Shown: one piece after another, positions 36,097-49,004 of the stretch
Numbering within the stretch: the stretch's first letter is position 1
Layout: each line of letters starts with the position of its first letter
NCBI GenBank assembly: GCA_022702545.1
Contig: JAHRBC010000004.1
Span: 5,300,001 to 5,364,000, forward strand
DNA: 64,000 bases
Direction: 5' to 3'
DNA from: Phycomyces nitens
Lineage: Eukaryota; Mucoromycota; Mucoromycetes; Mucorales; Phycomycetaceae
Notes under the pieces: model-generated
Databases searched by the model: none
Told to the model about the DNA's origin: nothing
What the model saw: only the letters and a program-made list of their open reading frames with translations
Position numbers and translations under genes: made by a program

Positions 36097-37150
36097 GTGC
36101 CGTATGGTCCTTAGCGTAAACATGAGCACAGATCCATATATATACATATTACCTACATTGTACAAGCCAAAAGAGGTCAAGGTGTTTTCAGAGTCGTCAT
36201 TATATATTCTGCATTTCTTGTCCTACTGTATGGTTCCTTGGCCTTTAATTGGCAATCCAAATCAACATTTTTACTTGGATTTTATTAAAAAAACACGTAT
36301 ATTTTGTACTATAATCTGTCGATAATTGCTTAATAAGCAACCAAAATACCCGCCAATACTATTGGTTCCAGATTTTCAAAATTAAAATACAAAATAGTTT
36401 TTTTTTTTAATATTCCACATTATTATTCAACAGTATAAAGATCCTGTTCTATTAAAAGATCCGGAGTTGAAAGCGGGACGATCTTTTGAGAAGTAAAGAA
36501 CCAGGACAAAAGAATAAAGGTTTTTTTGTTTTTGCTCTAATTTTTTTAATATAAAAATTTCTGTACCATAGTTTTAATGTCGTACCCATTCAAACTGAGT
36601 TTATGGTGTATCGATGCACAAAAGGGCCCATATCACCATGGATACGGATTATGTTCTAGGTTTATCTGAGACGCAAAAGAACATGTAGAATGATCACAAA
36701 GGTTTTATATTTATATTTATATTTATATTTATTTATTTATTTGAAATGTGCGAACATAGATGCTGTGTGTATGTGTGTATGAATATAATGAAATGTATGA
36801 GCATATAAAAACAATGGTATGCTTTCCAGAAAACTAAGAAAGTATAAAAAGTATGAAGAAGATGGAGTTCATTTGTACATGAATAATGATAATGATAATA
36901 ATGATAATAACAGTAAATAATAATCATAAAAGACAACAGGTATAGAATATCTTGATGAATGCTAATTAAAAAAAATAAAATAAAGAGAAAATGGCATAGA
37001 ATATATTCCTCTCTGGGATCTATCTAGCTAGAAAGAAATATACGTTGAATGAGGTTATTAACAGTGCTCAGTAAAAAAAGAAAAGAGATAGAGAAAAATA
37101 AGAAATGTTGGTTCAATGACAGTAATGATGGCGTGTAAATAAATTGTTAT
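36097..37150. other. convergent intergenic region
   Basis: Between the converging La-like and zinc-finger genes. AT-rich, with TTTATA repeats near 36705-36740 and (TAA/TGA)n-like sequence near 36880-36930. No gene seen. Confidence 0.5.
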
Positions 37151-38134
37151 TCAAGCAAAGGAGCCAACTGCGCAAGGAATAGGATAATAATTAAACGACG
37201 TGTTCTTGTAGGGTGTATGCTGGTAGACCGAATATTGAGGTCTCGATTGGTTTTGATAGTTGAGCGCGGAATCAGGAGGTTGATAAGGAGCCATTTGAAG
37301 AGGGGGCGAATCGTGGAACTGAAGGGGTGAGAATAAAAAAGGCGAGGATGATGTTGAAGGGGATGAGGAGACAGAACGTGGGTGGGAGTTCGCTTCGTGG
37401 CCTGCAGGTGAACCTGTAGAAGGTTCGATTGGCTGGGGCTTTGACAAAACCCCATGTGGCGAGCTGTCAATAGATCGAGATTGATAATGATAGCCATGAT
37501 ATGTAGAATGTGGCGGGATAGTGTGATATACTTGGTGTTGGGCCACATGGCTTGAGTATCTTGGTGAGGTATTGTACTGGCTTGAGGAGCCCAGTGTTGG
37601 TTCAGCAGTTACCAAACGGTGTGGGTGTCCAAAGTTCTGGCTTTCTGACAGATACATTGGATTGTCAGAATGAAGACGCGAGTGGTATTGTAAGGGCTTA
37701 TGGTAAGGGTGGTTCAAAAAACTGTTGTGGTATCTCTGGTGCGAATGTCTGCGCGACTTTGGTGATATATGGGTTCGGTAATGCTGCATCATGTTGTCCT
37801 GTCTGGAGAACCGAGACAGACAACCAGGATGAAGACATTGAAAGTTCTTTTCCCCAGTGTGTATTCTGTTGTGTCTAGCAAGATGTCCACTAATAACAAG
37901 TCGTTAATAAACATACTTTTGTATTTCTATTCGTTTGTACCTTGTAGTGAAGCTCTTGTCGCACATGGGCTCAGGGCAATGGTATCTACGGCGATTAACC
38001 GAGGTCTGGTCTTCTGTTGACTGGTTAGAAAACACCTTGAATTTGGAATTCTCGGAAGACTTTGGAAGCGGTTGGTCATTCAAGAGGTTGATGTGTTTTC
38101 CATTAGCATTCTTAATGGGTAGGTAGTCTGGCAT
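37151..38134 (-). CDS. C2H2 zinc-finger transcription factor (2 exons)
   Basis: A probable nuclear DNA-binding regulator. Exons on the minus strand, 38134-37941 and 37889-37151, give 310 residues. Two adjacent C2H2 fingers lie at about residues 50-105: YHCPEPMCDKSFTTSGHLAR with RHNRIHTGEK, then FQCLHPGCLSRFSRQDNM with QHYRTH. Both have C-x4-C spacing, and the intron splits the first finger after FTT. This finger pair resembles fungal glucose-repression regulators of the Mig/Nrg type, especially the GHLARHNRIHTGEK linker. The rest is His/Ser/Pro/Tyr/Gln-rich low complexity, with SSSPSTSSSPFLFSP near residue 240, and looks disordered. The N-terminal 45 residues have no known domain. DNA-binding function is secure; target genes and the orthologue are not. 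Confidence 0.85.
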
Positions 38135-41100
38135 GTTTGAAGAAAGTAAGAAGTTGAATGTATTGATCCGAGGGGAAGGGTTGTGGATATGATTTTTTCG
38201 GCTGGGTATTTATAAGAAGCTGGCAAGTCTAAAAAAAACATATTTGGAACAAGTACAGATTGATCTGTGTAGCAAAGCGGGTTTCTTTTCTTATTATAAC
38301 AAAACTAATTAATAGCGCACAGATACAAATAGGGTGAAAGAATAGAGCGTGGCTAATTTTGGGGGCAGAAGTATTGTTATTATTTATACTCTAGGCCAAA
38401 GGGATAGCCAAAGGTGTTAGGGCTAGCTTTATAGAGTAAAATGACCAAGATAAATAATTAATAGTAAACTTACTATTGTTTTTTATATAGACTTTTTTAA
38501 TTATCTTTTTTTTTGAGTTCTAAGAATTGTAACTATAGCACAAGAAGGTCCCTGAGCCTATTTGGCTTAATCATTTACATCCTCTTCTTCCTATTCTTAC
38601 TCTTCTAGACCGCCAGAGAGAATAAGAAAGAGGGTTTAGGGGGATCAGTTTGGGTAGTATGGTTCTTGACAGGATAAGAGCAGTTTGGCAGGTGCTTAGC
38701 ATTGCAGGACGTGTTTTGTGTACAATATATAATCATAATTAGTCACTATAGAAAACAGTTTGATGTGATTTCACCAATCTCTAGATATTTTCTGATGTCA
38801 CTGTTAATGCTGTACTCCTAATATGTTTATAATACAAATGCTTTAATTTTCAAACACAATACAAAAAAACAAAGCTCAAGCCTTTTTTGTTTCTGACTGT
38901 TATATTAAAAAACAGTCCAATCGGGCTTACCTTGTTGTGTATCCATCGTTCTGGTAACTCCACTAGATTGTTCACAAAATAACAATAACAATAAAAAAAA
39001 ATAGAGTCATTGAGATTTTAAGGAGCCAGTCTGTTTGAAATACAAATCTTCAAGGTTCATGGCTTTCAGGGGGTTTTAGAGTGTCTAATCTAAAAAACGT
39101 GGCAGTTAGCACGATTTACCTTGGTTGGCTTCATACCTGTTAGTCTTCTATTGTATTATGAGTGATACAATATCGAGTCTCTTTATAATAATAATAAAAA
39201 CAAACAGCGCTTACGGATACTGGTTTTGCCCACCTTTTTCCTGTCGGAGCGGGCAAACATTCATGTGTATGTTTTATAATATATCTCAAGAGACATGTTA
39301 ACCAAGTCCATATTGGGATGCTTACGACTACAATATATTTAAATTTCTGATTTTATTATTTTTCTGGTATAGCAACAAACCAGTCAGAAAGTGACATGAC
39401 CACGTTGTAAACATTATACTTTTGCGTGGCCTTGATTCAGAAGCAACAAAGACGAACTCTCCCTAGAAATGTCTCCTTGGTTACCATTTGGAGACCGTGT
39501 AGGAACCTTGTGGGTTCCTAGTGTTTCAAATTTTCCCAGTCTCTGAGCCGCAGAATATTGATTATCAAGATGATTTGCAATTATATAGATATTTAATATA
39601 AAAACTATCCAGCCCAACTCTTGTAACCCTTATGACGTTCTTATTTTCTTTGTTTAATATCTGAGACAGAATTTCTCCACAGTTTAAACAATTGTTTTGT
39701 AGTACTACGATTATTTGGGATCTTATTTAATTATCATGAACTCGAATATATTGGTCAAATTCGGTACCTCGGGAACAAGAGCCAACAAGAATTTGGAATA
39801 GATTTGTATCTCTCAAAAAAAAAAGTAGATTAAAAGAAGGTTAAGCATTCTGATCGACAAAAATATCCTTTATTGAACAACAAAGCCCTTTTTCCCTACA
39901 AGGGTCAACTAAAGTCAGGAACCTATTATTCCTCTTGTACTCTACACCAAATATAAACAAAGTGCCTTGAGCTTGTAAATCAACTCAAATTCTGTTATTC
40001 CAGCGGGATTATTTCGTTTCTACACATCGGTACACGTGAATCACTCAATCCAAGGATCTACGTTGCTTAGCACTAAATAGATATGACCAATTACTGGGAC
40101 TTATTCTCAATATTTGCACTCCATTGAAGATCACCTGTCAAAAAAAATAGCCAAGGAATTTCACCATGGTGATAATATCACAAAAAAAAACATTTTAGTT
40201 GCTAGGTTTCCACCAACTGTAATTTATTTTTAAAATTCTGATTGGGCGTAGAATTTTATTTTAGCAATCTATTTAGATTGTTTGAATTAGATTTGCCAGT
40301 ATTTATATATATATATACAAATTTAAAAATAGACATAATCTATTTCCCTGACAAAATCATTGATTCTGTATTAATATTGTAAGAAATAAGAAATAGTGCA
40401 ATATTTTTATATATTGCTTTTGGTTTAGCGGCAAGACAGGACTATATTTATCCAATCTGCCTAGCCCGCAATAACAAACAAAACGCTAATCACCACGAGG
40501 GTTTTGATATACATAATTACACACAATGTGTACATTAGATGACATACGGTCCAAAGACAATAATAATGATAATTTAGCTTCGTTTGGTCTAGAAAGCACT
40601 TGGCCACCATGGTTGCCACCTTGTTCCTTAAAATACACATTTGTTGGGCATCGAATGATAAAACTTAAATGTATGGATAGACATGATGAGCCTAATTCCA
40701 TCTTGTCATATCACTGCTGATTTCTAGAAGCTATGTTGGCAAGTTGCCATTACGAGTATAAAAGTTTAAAAAAGAAGCTTTCATGTTCTAAAAGCACAAT
40801 AACAGTTTAAATTCATCTTTTTCAATAAAAAAAGAAATTAATACTTTGGGGCCTGAGCTTTTTGGTTGCTCTAAATAATATTGGCCTTAATCAGATCTGC
40901 CCATAGCTTCCATCTAGATATCTATTCGGCAAATCAATTAAAATATAGAAAGAGAGAAATTAATTCTTATTCAATCTTTATGCCCCACTATTTTTTTTTC
41001 TTAAGACAAAGATAAAGTGTGACATCACTCTTTTTTTTTTGAACATTTTGTTTAATGGCAGTGAGAATAAACAAGGAAATTGGTAGGATGATGACATGTG

Positions 41101-41372
41101 TGCCTAGAGGATTTTAGAGTATGATTGTAAAATTATAATATATAAAAAATATAATGAGCTACCTGTATATCCTCTCAAGAAATGAGCATAAAAATAAAAT
41201 ATATATATAAAAGGCCAGTGTGTTACATCAAGATAAGCTTTGGCCCTGTCATTGGACGATCAAAGGCACATGACAGAGTATAGACCAAGTCTGGGCATTC
41301 TATATTTTGCTATTTTCTGGCCTATAAGAACTTGGTCTTTGAGCAAGGCGGTAAAGGAAACAATTATCCGTG
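38135..41372. other. 3.2 kb AT-rich intergenic region
   Basis: Upstream region of the zinc-finger gene and downstream region of the arrestin-like gene. Only short, unsupported open stretches occur. I see no repeat family or RNA gene. Confidence 0.5.
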
Positions 41373-42621
41373 CTATCCTGGAGCAGAGAGAACCTCTTCT
41401 GTGTAGACAGGCGGGCTAATGTCGTCATAGGCTGGTGGGGGAATAGACAATGGTCTTCTTTCGACACGTCTTGGTTTTGTAACAGGATTGTCGGGAGTCA
41501 CTACCTCGTCTGTAAAGGCTAGTAGGTCAGCAGGCGACCGAGTCCCGCAAGAAAGGGTGCCAAAAAAGAGACCGACAGAAAATACCTCCTTCTTCCCAAA
41601 TGAAAAAAAAGAGGTATCTCTTATGCTGACACATAGTTCGTAGTGAATAGAACACCTCTTGGAATATGTTACGGATGGTATGGTCATTGGGGATATAGGG
41701 ATGCTGACGTCAAGCTCTAGAGGCCCGGTCGCACTATCTCGCCTGCCTTCGCTTGGGCTCTTGGGGGCAAGTAGACTCGTAACTTCCCATATTGCCGTGT
41801 ACTCCTTGGACTCTTTTCTGCCGTTCGAAACAGTAAGACAGCGGTTTAGGTATACTCGTACTTCAGGTGCAGTGTTCTCGGCTGGTTTGTAGTAGCTGCA
41901 AGAGTCCATCCATACTTTTGCTGATAGGACGGGCGATTCATTAATGTTGTAAAAGAGCTGGTCAATGGAGATGTTTAGCGTATCACCCTTGCCGACGTCT
42001 TTGGATTCAATTCTTGGGCATCCAACATTGATAGGCGTCTCGATAATAGGCTGGAAATTGAGGACACATGGTAGGCTGTAGATGACTCCCCCGCCATGTC
42101 GTTCAAGAGAGGCTACAATGGTCATTGCACTCGTTATTCGCTGAAGTTCAGCCAGAGGTGGATAGTTTACCATTGGCATCTCGAATGCAAATGGAAACAT
42201 CATTTCTCCAGCTTCAAGATTTGGTCTGCTATTCAATGAATCGTCTGTTGATGGGGCTGTCCACACTGGCGATCTAGTGGTGAATATCCGGCCATTGTCA
42301 TTATCTCCGTTCCATCCCAAGAGCAGAAAGTTGATTGATTCTATAGAGATTGAGAGTCTTGCTATAGGAATGTCTTGGTGCCTTACCTGTTCCAATAAAC
42401 CCAATCTTTATAGATTGCGCATTGAACTCTCTGTAGACCTTTAGTAGTACGGTGCCTGAGATGGTTGAACCAGGACTGCAGACGTGTGGGTCGATATCTG
42501 GATTGATAGGATCGGGATTTAGATGGATATCTAGACTGGCAGGAGGAAACGACGATTTGTAAGACTCTGTAATCGCAGCCGCAACATGGGAAGGCTTTGC
42601 TAGTGATATGAACTTCTTCAT
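41373..42621 (-). CDS. arrestin-domain protein with PPxY motifs (ART-like, 2 exons)
   Basis: Probable arrestin-related trafficking adaptor that recruits a Rsp5/Nedd4-type ubiquitin ligase to membrane cargo. Exons on the minus strand, 42621-42387 and 42340-41373, join in frame to 400 residues across a 46-base intron. The arrestin N-domain shows SPGSTISGTVLLKVYREFN, IKIGFIGTESINFLLLGW, and LEAGEMMFPFAFEMPMVNYP near residue 130, the classic beta-strand and PFxFxLP signature. The C-domain has YSLPCVLNFQPIIE and a later ELDVSIPISPMTIPSVTYS. Two PPxY motifs close the protein, PPPAYDD and SPPVYTEE, as expected for binding WW domains. An alternative acceptor 21 bases upstream would put the protein out of frame, so the chosen one is likely right. 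The specific ART orthologue cannot be named. Confidence 0.88.
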
Positions 42622-45600
42622 GATGATTATGATTATGATTATGATTATTTATTTGTTTATTAAGAATGGGCTAAAAGAAGAAGAAGAAGAAGAGGAAAGA
42701 GATACCAAAAAGGTGCGCTTTATATCTCACAAACCTCTTTTTTTTTAGTTGGTTGCACAATATATTGCACCATACGCATAGAATGGGCAGCCACGCTTCG
42801 ATACCCAAAGTTACGTTATTGTTAGTCATATGAGTGGGATCCTACTTTTTAGTAGTGAACACTCCGATTATCGACGGCAAATTTCCCACTCTTTAAAAGA
42901 AGAGCTTGAACATTAAAGAGGTCAAATGTCGACCAGACACAGTCAACCAATATAGGCTTGGTCTTGTGTACTTGTAGCCCTGTCAGATCAAGATTTTTTT
43001 TTAGAATTTGTGTAAATAAGATTATATATATTTGAACAAGTACAAAATACGGGGTCCCATATGAAATTCCTATAAATATTAATATTCTTGAAAATAGGAA
43101 TGTGTGATTTACTAGTCTATCTTATGCGCATAAATATTTACTAATAAGATGGAATAAAATACATCAGATGTTGGAAGAAACGCCCAATCTGGAGTGGTCT
43201 CATTTCAAAAGACATATAGAGTGGCTGACCATGGGAATTGAATCCAAACCATATAACTAATGTATCACTCATAGTCCCCTCACCAGGCCCAAAGCCATAC
43301 TGTATTACAGAATAGAATCCATGGAAGTCTGCAACAATGTTACAAAAAAAATAGCCTTGGAATCACATTCAAAAGATAAAAACCAAGATCAAAGAGGTAC
43401 ACAATCACAAAGATACAGATCCCAACCTATCCTACAGAGCATCTTAATCGTTATATTTGCTGTATTACCGTAATATATGGTACTTGATCATATCTTTTAT
43501 ATCTACCCACCAATATATATTCAAATCGGGTTCTATGGTATGCTAGAAATTAAATGTATTCCTGATATTCACAAAAAAAAATAAAGACAATTCCATGATT
43601 GGGACTAGAACGCGATGCTGTTATTGGAAGCCATCTTTATTTAAATATTGTCGTACCGCACAATTTATGACAGACAACTGGTGGCGATATTATACTCTGA
43701 TAATCTGATCGTACAAAAGGTCGTATCTTTGGACTCGAGTCACTCTGATGTCTGTACCACTTTTGGCAGCCAATACATACATATATATATATCAGACTAA
43801 CAATAATGATCGGTCGCAGCACTTTGCCGACCCGAAATACATATACATACAAGAAAGCCCAGACTAGTACTCGATTAGATTTCCTCTACAAAACTCTGGC
43901 TGTAACAAACAAATAATAATAAAAAAGTGAGATACCCACAGTCAGGTTTGGGATAAAATAGACCAGTCTTTGACTGAATTGGGGCCAGGGTAAACTGTGA
44001 GCTCTAGAGGAGCTTACTGCCCCCCATGGCTAATCCACGACCCGACGGAATAACGAATGGACAAAGATTGTCAAACAAGAGGCCCAAACCCCTACCCAAA
44101 GTGCCTTTATTGTTCCATTTACGGGGCCACTGTGCCTTGGTTGTATTATGGCTTTAGTTTGACCATCTTGAAATGTTTCCAAACAGTTCACCATGGTAAA
44201 CTATTTACAAACCGGCGATTAAAGTCATTTGTAAATATTCTGCCAATTACTCCGGTAGGGAGTAAATTAAGAGCAGTTGGGGTTAAGTTTTCCAAATATC
44301 AATGTATTCCAAGCCTAACTATTCTATTCCGTACTTTAGGCCAATCTTTTGAAGATTTTGCCGAAAATATCTGTACAACCCCTGGTGTCAAGGAATTAAA
44401 GAATTACTATAGAGCACCCCAAGGCAATACTTTTTTATAAATAATAATTGCAATGGATTTATGCTGTTTGGAATCCTACACATATCCTACTACTCTTTAT
44501 GTCCTTCAAAGCATCTCAAGGGGCAAAACCAATGAATATGATTGATGGAATCTAGTATTGCCTTGGGCCGTATATACCCAGTAGATCCCTAGTAGATATC
44601 TTTAAATAAAATATCTTGCTTCTTGGAAAGTTCTTGCCATGTTAATTGTTCTCTATAAAATAGATTTGTATCGGAATAGAGGTTACACTCATCAGGAACA
44701 AAACACCTATCTTTGTCGCACATAAAATATGGGGGTAGATGTTACACAAGCCAACCTCGACTCTTGTGAGTGCCCTATCCAAAGAACAGCTAATAATCAA
44801 CCATTCACAAAATTCAAAAAAAGAAAGAAAAGATAATGGAAACAAGAACCAGACAGACCTCTTTAACATGGCCTCTCAAGTATTCAGCCCATAAATGTAT
44901 GCTGTTACCAAGGTGATTGTCATTGGACGATCAAAAATAGATGGTCATGGAGCCAAAATTATCAATGTTTACCCTCCAACCGACTAAATATCTTTATAAT
45001 CACTATTCTGGTACTGAATTTTGGATTCTATAGAAGGGCCGAGGTACTTGATTGTTGGGGATTACATTAATCAAGTCTGGTGAGATTGACATGGTTCCAT
45101 AATACAGCCACCAGGCAGCACACATACAATTCAGAGTACCAAAATTTGGGCAAAGAATACTTTTTTTCTTTTTTCAGGTATAAAGAGATATTCACACCTC
45201 TAAAGACAATCATGCGCAGTTAAAAATTGTACTTGTTCAAAGATCCAAGTGTCAATGGATTCTACAAAGGTGGTAAGGAACAACATCTGTTTGTCTGAAA
45301 GATCAGGTTTATCATAAGACCTTGGCGCAAGGTTACATCTTTGCTCACACACACAATTGATTCGATTCCATATACTTTTTCTGTGATATCTAATTAGAAC
45401 CATACGCTTCAGGAAAGGTTTGACCACATGTCTTTTGAATATCTAGGATATTCACCAGCCATGCCCGTGAAGCTGACCACAGGTAGTAAGCTTACCATTA
45501 TTACTCACCCAAAAGAACAGACGCTTTGTATATTATACAATTTTGAACAAAGTTTTTTTTTCTTGAAAATAATATATATATATATATATATATATTTGAA

Positions 45601-45980
45601 ATAAATATCATTCAAGCAAGAGAGTGATGGACTCATTCTTGCCCAGAATTCTCTACTCAGGTATAAAGGACATTATGTACCGAACAACCTTAATCAGCAC
45701 TATGGCTTTGCAAGTCACGAGAATACAGCCAATAGAACGAACTCTTTATTTTTTTTTACATGTGAATACACTATATGCCCTGCTTGTCAAAACGGTAAAC
45801 TTGACTATTTAAGAAAAAAGTTCGAAACCTTAGACCATTTCAAAGAATAAGAACATCCTACAGTAGATTGGAATGGCCTTTCAAGACAAATGTTCAAGCC
45901 ATACATATATATATATATATGCGCTTATGAATAAAATCATAAGCCATGAATGAATATCTAAAGTGCAAAACCAACAACAG
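42622..45980. other. 3.4 kb intergenic region, no supported gene
   Basis: Begins with the arrestin gene's 5' region (a GATTAT repeat at about 42621-42650 and a GAA-rich patch). The rest is moderately AT-rich. An open stretch at 44057-44440 (+) of 127 codons has no recognisable domain or intron partners, and I do not call it a gene. Confidence 0.45.
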
Positions 45981-46228
45981 TGATCTTAAGAGTACGACGT
46001 TTCTATTTTACCAGACTTTTTGAAAATGACTTGTGGTCCGGGATCTAGTGCCTGTTCCCAGTTTACGGAATAAAACGTTGTGTCCTGAAAAAAAAAAGAT
46101 ATTCAAAGACTTTATATATAAAACTTTCTTTTCTTTCGTATACACTCATCTTGTAAGAACTAATCATCTATTGAATCTATTAGTCATTTCCCCGGAGATT
46201 ACAAATACTTTATAGAACTCGCTTCATT

Positions 46229-48280
46229 ATGAACCATACCAATAAAGAAACTATTTTTATCGACGGAAAAGAATACTATCCTGTTCAGCAAGCCCTTCCA
46301 ACCCCACCTATTAATGGATACCATGATATAACCATGGCAATTGGAAAGATGCAAGAGTATACCCTTGCCAATAACTTTGCTCTTGCATTCAAAGATCGTA
46401 AACCAACCCGAGTTTACTTGAAGTGCACCAAGGGTGGACAATATAAGAACACCCGTGTAATCAAAGACGAAGACAGAATAAGGATTCCCTCGAGTAAAAT
46501 GACTGGCTACCCTTACATTTTGAAGGTTTCTTACAAGAAGGGCATCAAAGGATATCTTCCTTTGAAAGCCACCCACGATATTGAGGCATATCACAATCAT
46601 CCTCTTGATGATGAATGTCTAGAGTCAACACTCAAAGGCAGATTATCAAAAGTAACTATAGGCGATGCCAGGAAGATTATTAGACTTGTTGAGGGTAAAG
46701 CCAAGACTCGTGATATTCAGAAAGCTATCAACGATGAGGAACAGTTCGGCCACAAGTTGTATGTTAGTGACATCAACAACATCAAGACTGCGTTCGCCTA
46801 TGCAACTACTCCTGGCATACAGGATGCAGGCACCAAGCTCATCAACGATATGGAAGCAAAAGGGTATCAAGTACAATGCGATATCAACGATAATGGATCG
46901 CTTGAACGAATAATGTTCAGTCATCCAAAGATGTTGGAAAGAGCCCGTCGTTTCCCAGAGGTTATGGTAGTGGATACTACCTACTCGACAAACAATCTGG
47001 AGATGCCTTTAATCTGTGTAAAATGTGTGCACAACCTTGGAGGAGAAACACTCACGTCGTTTCCAATTGCCTTTGCCTGGGTGTCCAACGAGCAACAATG
47101 AAGCTACCTTTGGTTTCTTGAGCAGTTGAGAAGGCTCGTTTTCAGAGACATGCGATGCAACACCTTGTTTGTGACAGACAAGTGCGCTGCATTAACGAGT
47201 GCCATTGACATTGTCTTCCCAGATAGTTTCAAACTCTTGTGATACTGGCACATGCTGAATAGTGTTGAGAATGCCTCTTGGGAAACTGAATTCTATGGCC
47301 GAGAAGGAGGTGTTGATGGAGTATGTCAGTCGCATGATCCACAGCACGTAGAAGGAGGAGTTTGATGTGGCCCTCACAAAGTTCAATGCTGTTTCTGTCG
47401 GCTTGGATGTGGAGGATGGAAAGGAGAAGGCTCCCGCTTTTGTGTATTTTACCAGCAGATGGGTCAAGTGCCGAGAGAAGTGGGCAGAATATTTGACATG
47501 CAAGCAAATGTATTTTGGGTGTACAACAACCCAAAGAGTTGAAAGTGCCCACCAAGCTTTGAAAAGAGGAATCTCTGCCATCTCTTCTTTGGGGCTAGCT
47601 TTTGATGCTGTAGTCACATATGTCAACAGGCTCGAAAGATATCTTAGTGCCATCAAGATTAGAGAATCGAACACTGTCGATATGTTGGTTGGCCGGAACA
47701 AGCTGCTTGAAAACCTGTTCAAGAAGGTCTCCAAGTGAGTCTTGCTTGTTCTTGATCAGGAGCTTCGTTTGAAAGGCGGCAATGACTAAAATTGTCTTTG
47801 AAAATGAAAATTGTAGTATGTCTTGCCTTGTTACCATGTATTGCCCAATGGAAGGAGCATCGAGCTTACGGACATTACATCAAGGTAGATCATCGACCCT
47901 GTTGAAAGAAAAGGTCCGGGAAACACCATCCCAACAAACTCAATGTCTTTTGAGGAACCAGAGGAGTGGATGAACAAAATTATCAGGCTAGAAACCCTCT
48001 TTCACTCTTTTGAGGATAGCCAACAAGTTGCTGACTTTATTAATATCCCAAGTGAAGCTACACCTGGGTTTGATAGTAAAACTGGTCATCCTGGTATAAG
48101 ACTTCAGGCCTCAGAGAATATAAAATTTTCTGAAAGACCCAAGGGCAGCAGTCGCCCAAAGTACTTGCCAAAGGACTTTGGCTGTGCAATCTGGAGAAAG
48201 ACAAGTATTCTCTCAGGGTGGGTAAGGTATATATATATTGATATAAGAGATGATATTAATAGTTTTCAAAAATTATAGGC
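46229..48280 (+). pseudogene. MULE transposase, inactivated
   Basis: From MNHTNKETIFIDGKEYYP the first 290 codons are open. They include a FAR1-like N-terminal zinc-binding region ending YHNHPL (near residue 128) and the first catalytic Asp in VMVVDTTYSTNNLEMPLI (near residue 250). A TGA at 47099-47101 interrupts LAWVSN-type sequence just before SYLWFLEQLRRLV. The second Asp lies in LFVTDKCAALTSAI. A second TGA (47240-47242) precedes YWHMLNSVENA where Cys is usual. A frameshift falls at about 47260-47290, and a TAG lies at 47349-47351. After these, about 120 codons are open again and carry the third catalytic residue in TTTQRVESAHQALKRG. The C-terminal SWIM-like region is frameshifted. The lesions are few, so inactivation is fairly recent. 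Confidence 0.88.
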
Positions 48281-48646
48281 TGGTCTTAAGGCTATGGTTA
48301 AGCTGGAAGCCAGGAAAATGGCTCGAAAAGATGCAACAGCTACAAATGTGAAGAAAACACAAAAAAAAAACATTAAAAAAAATCAAACAAGAGCCTCTCG
48401 ACCCAGGTAAGAATTGTTTTTTTTTGTGGTTTACAGTGACACCACATACCTCAATAGACTTTACCTTTGGTAAACACTATAAATAATCTTGATATTTAAA
48501 AATAAAGCAACTATAGTCATAGTTGAATAAGTTTTCAAGAAATATACACTACGTTAAAATTTATGTTTAATAGAAATAATGAGCAAAATCATTTCATTAT
48601 GAAGCACGACAGTTTAAAAGCTTCTTAACTCAGATGACTCTGGATG

Positions 48647-48740
48647 GGAGCCGACGTTTCTCTGGACACGACGTTATAAGAGGGCACGACGTTTCTCCGG
48701 ACACGACATTTTAAGCGGGTACAACGTTTCTTGATGGGGT
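48647..48740 (+). repeat. about 35-base subterminal tandem repeat of the MULE
   Basis: Roughly two and a half copies of a unit with CGACGTTTCTCTGGACACGA followed by CGTTATAAGAGGGCA. The second copy reads CGACGTTTCTCCGGACACGA then CATTTTAAGCGGGTA; the third starts CAACGTTTCTTG. The left end of the element has a matching half unit, TAAGAGTACGACGTTTCT, at 45987-46004 in the same orientation. Such repeats near the ends are typical transposase-binding sites. Confidence 0.75.
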
Positions 48741-49004
48741 ATAGCACATTTAGATGTTATGGTGTCTGGACATTGTTGTAGAATTTTATATCACAATATA
48801 CACTTAATGGTACCAAAACACGCTAAGCGTATAAGCTACATTTAATATATCACTTGCATTATAAGTTAAAATCGTTTTTAAAGCATGTTATTTATAAAAG
48901 AAATGTTAAAGTCTTAGGGACCCGATATATTTGTTAGACAATGGACAGCAACTCACAATTAAAATTTCAGGTGAAATCAAGACGTCGTGCCCCTAATATT
49001 AGCG

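Larger units (their letters stand above)
45981..49004 (+). mobile_element. decayed Mutator-like (MULE) DNA transposon
   Basis: A segment of about 3 kb containing a broken MULE transposase. Candidate terminal inverted repeats lie at 45981-46013 and 48971-49003. Read inward from each end, they share about 22 of 31 positions around the core ACGACGT (left CTTAAGAGTACGACGTTT, right ATTAGGGGCACGACGTCT). An additional inverted pair, AACGTTGTGTCC at 46074-46085 and GGACACGACGTT at 48664-48675, lies just inside. Target-site duplications were not resolved by eye. The ends are therefore an inference; the transposase content is firm. Confidence 0.65.

Noticed and set aside
44057..44440. 127-codon plus-strand open frame
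   Set aside because: No recognisable domain, no neighbouring exons; open frames of this length can occur by chance in a less AT-rich patch.
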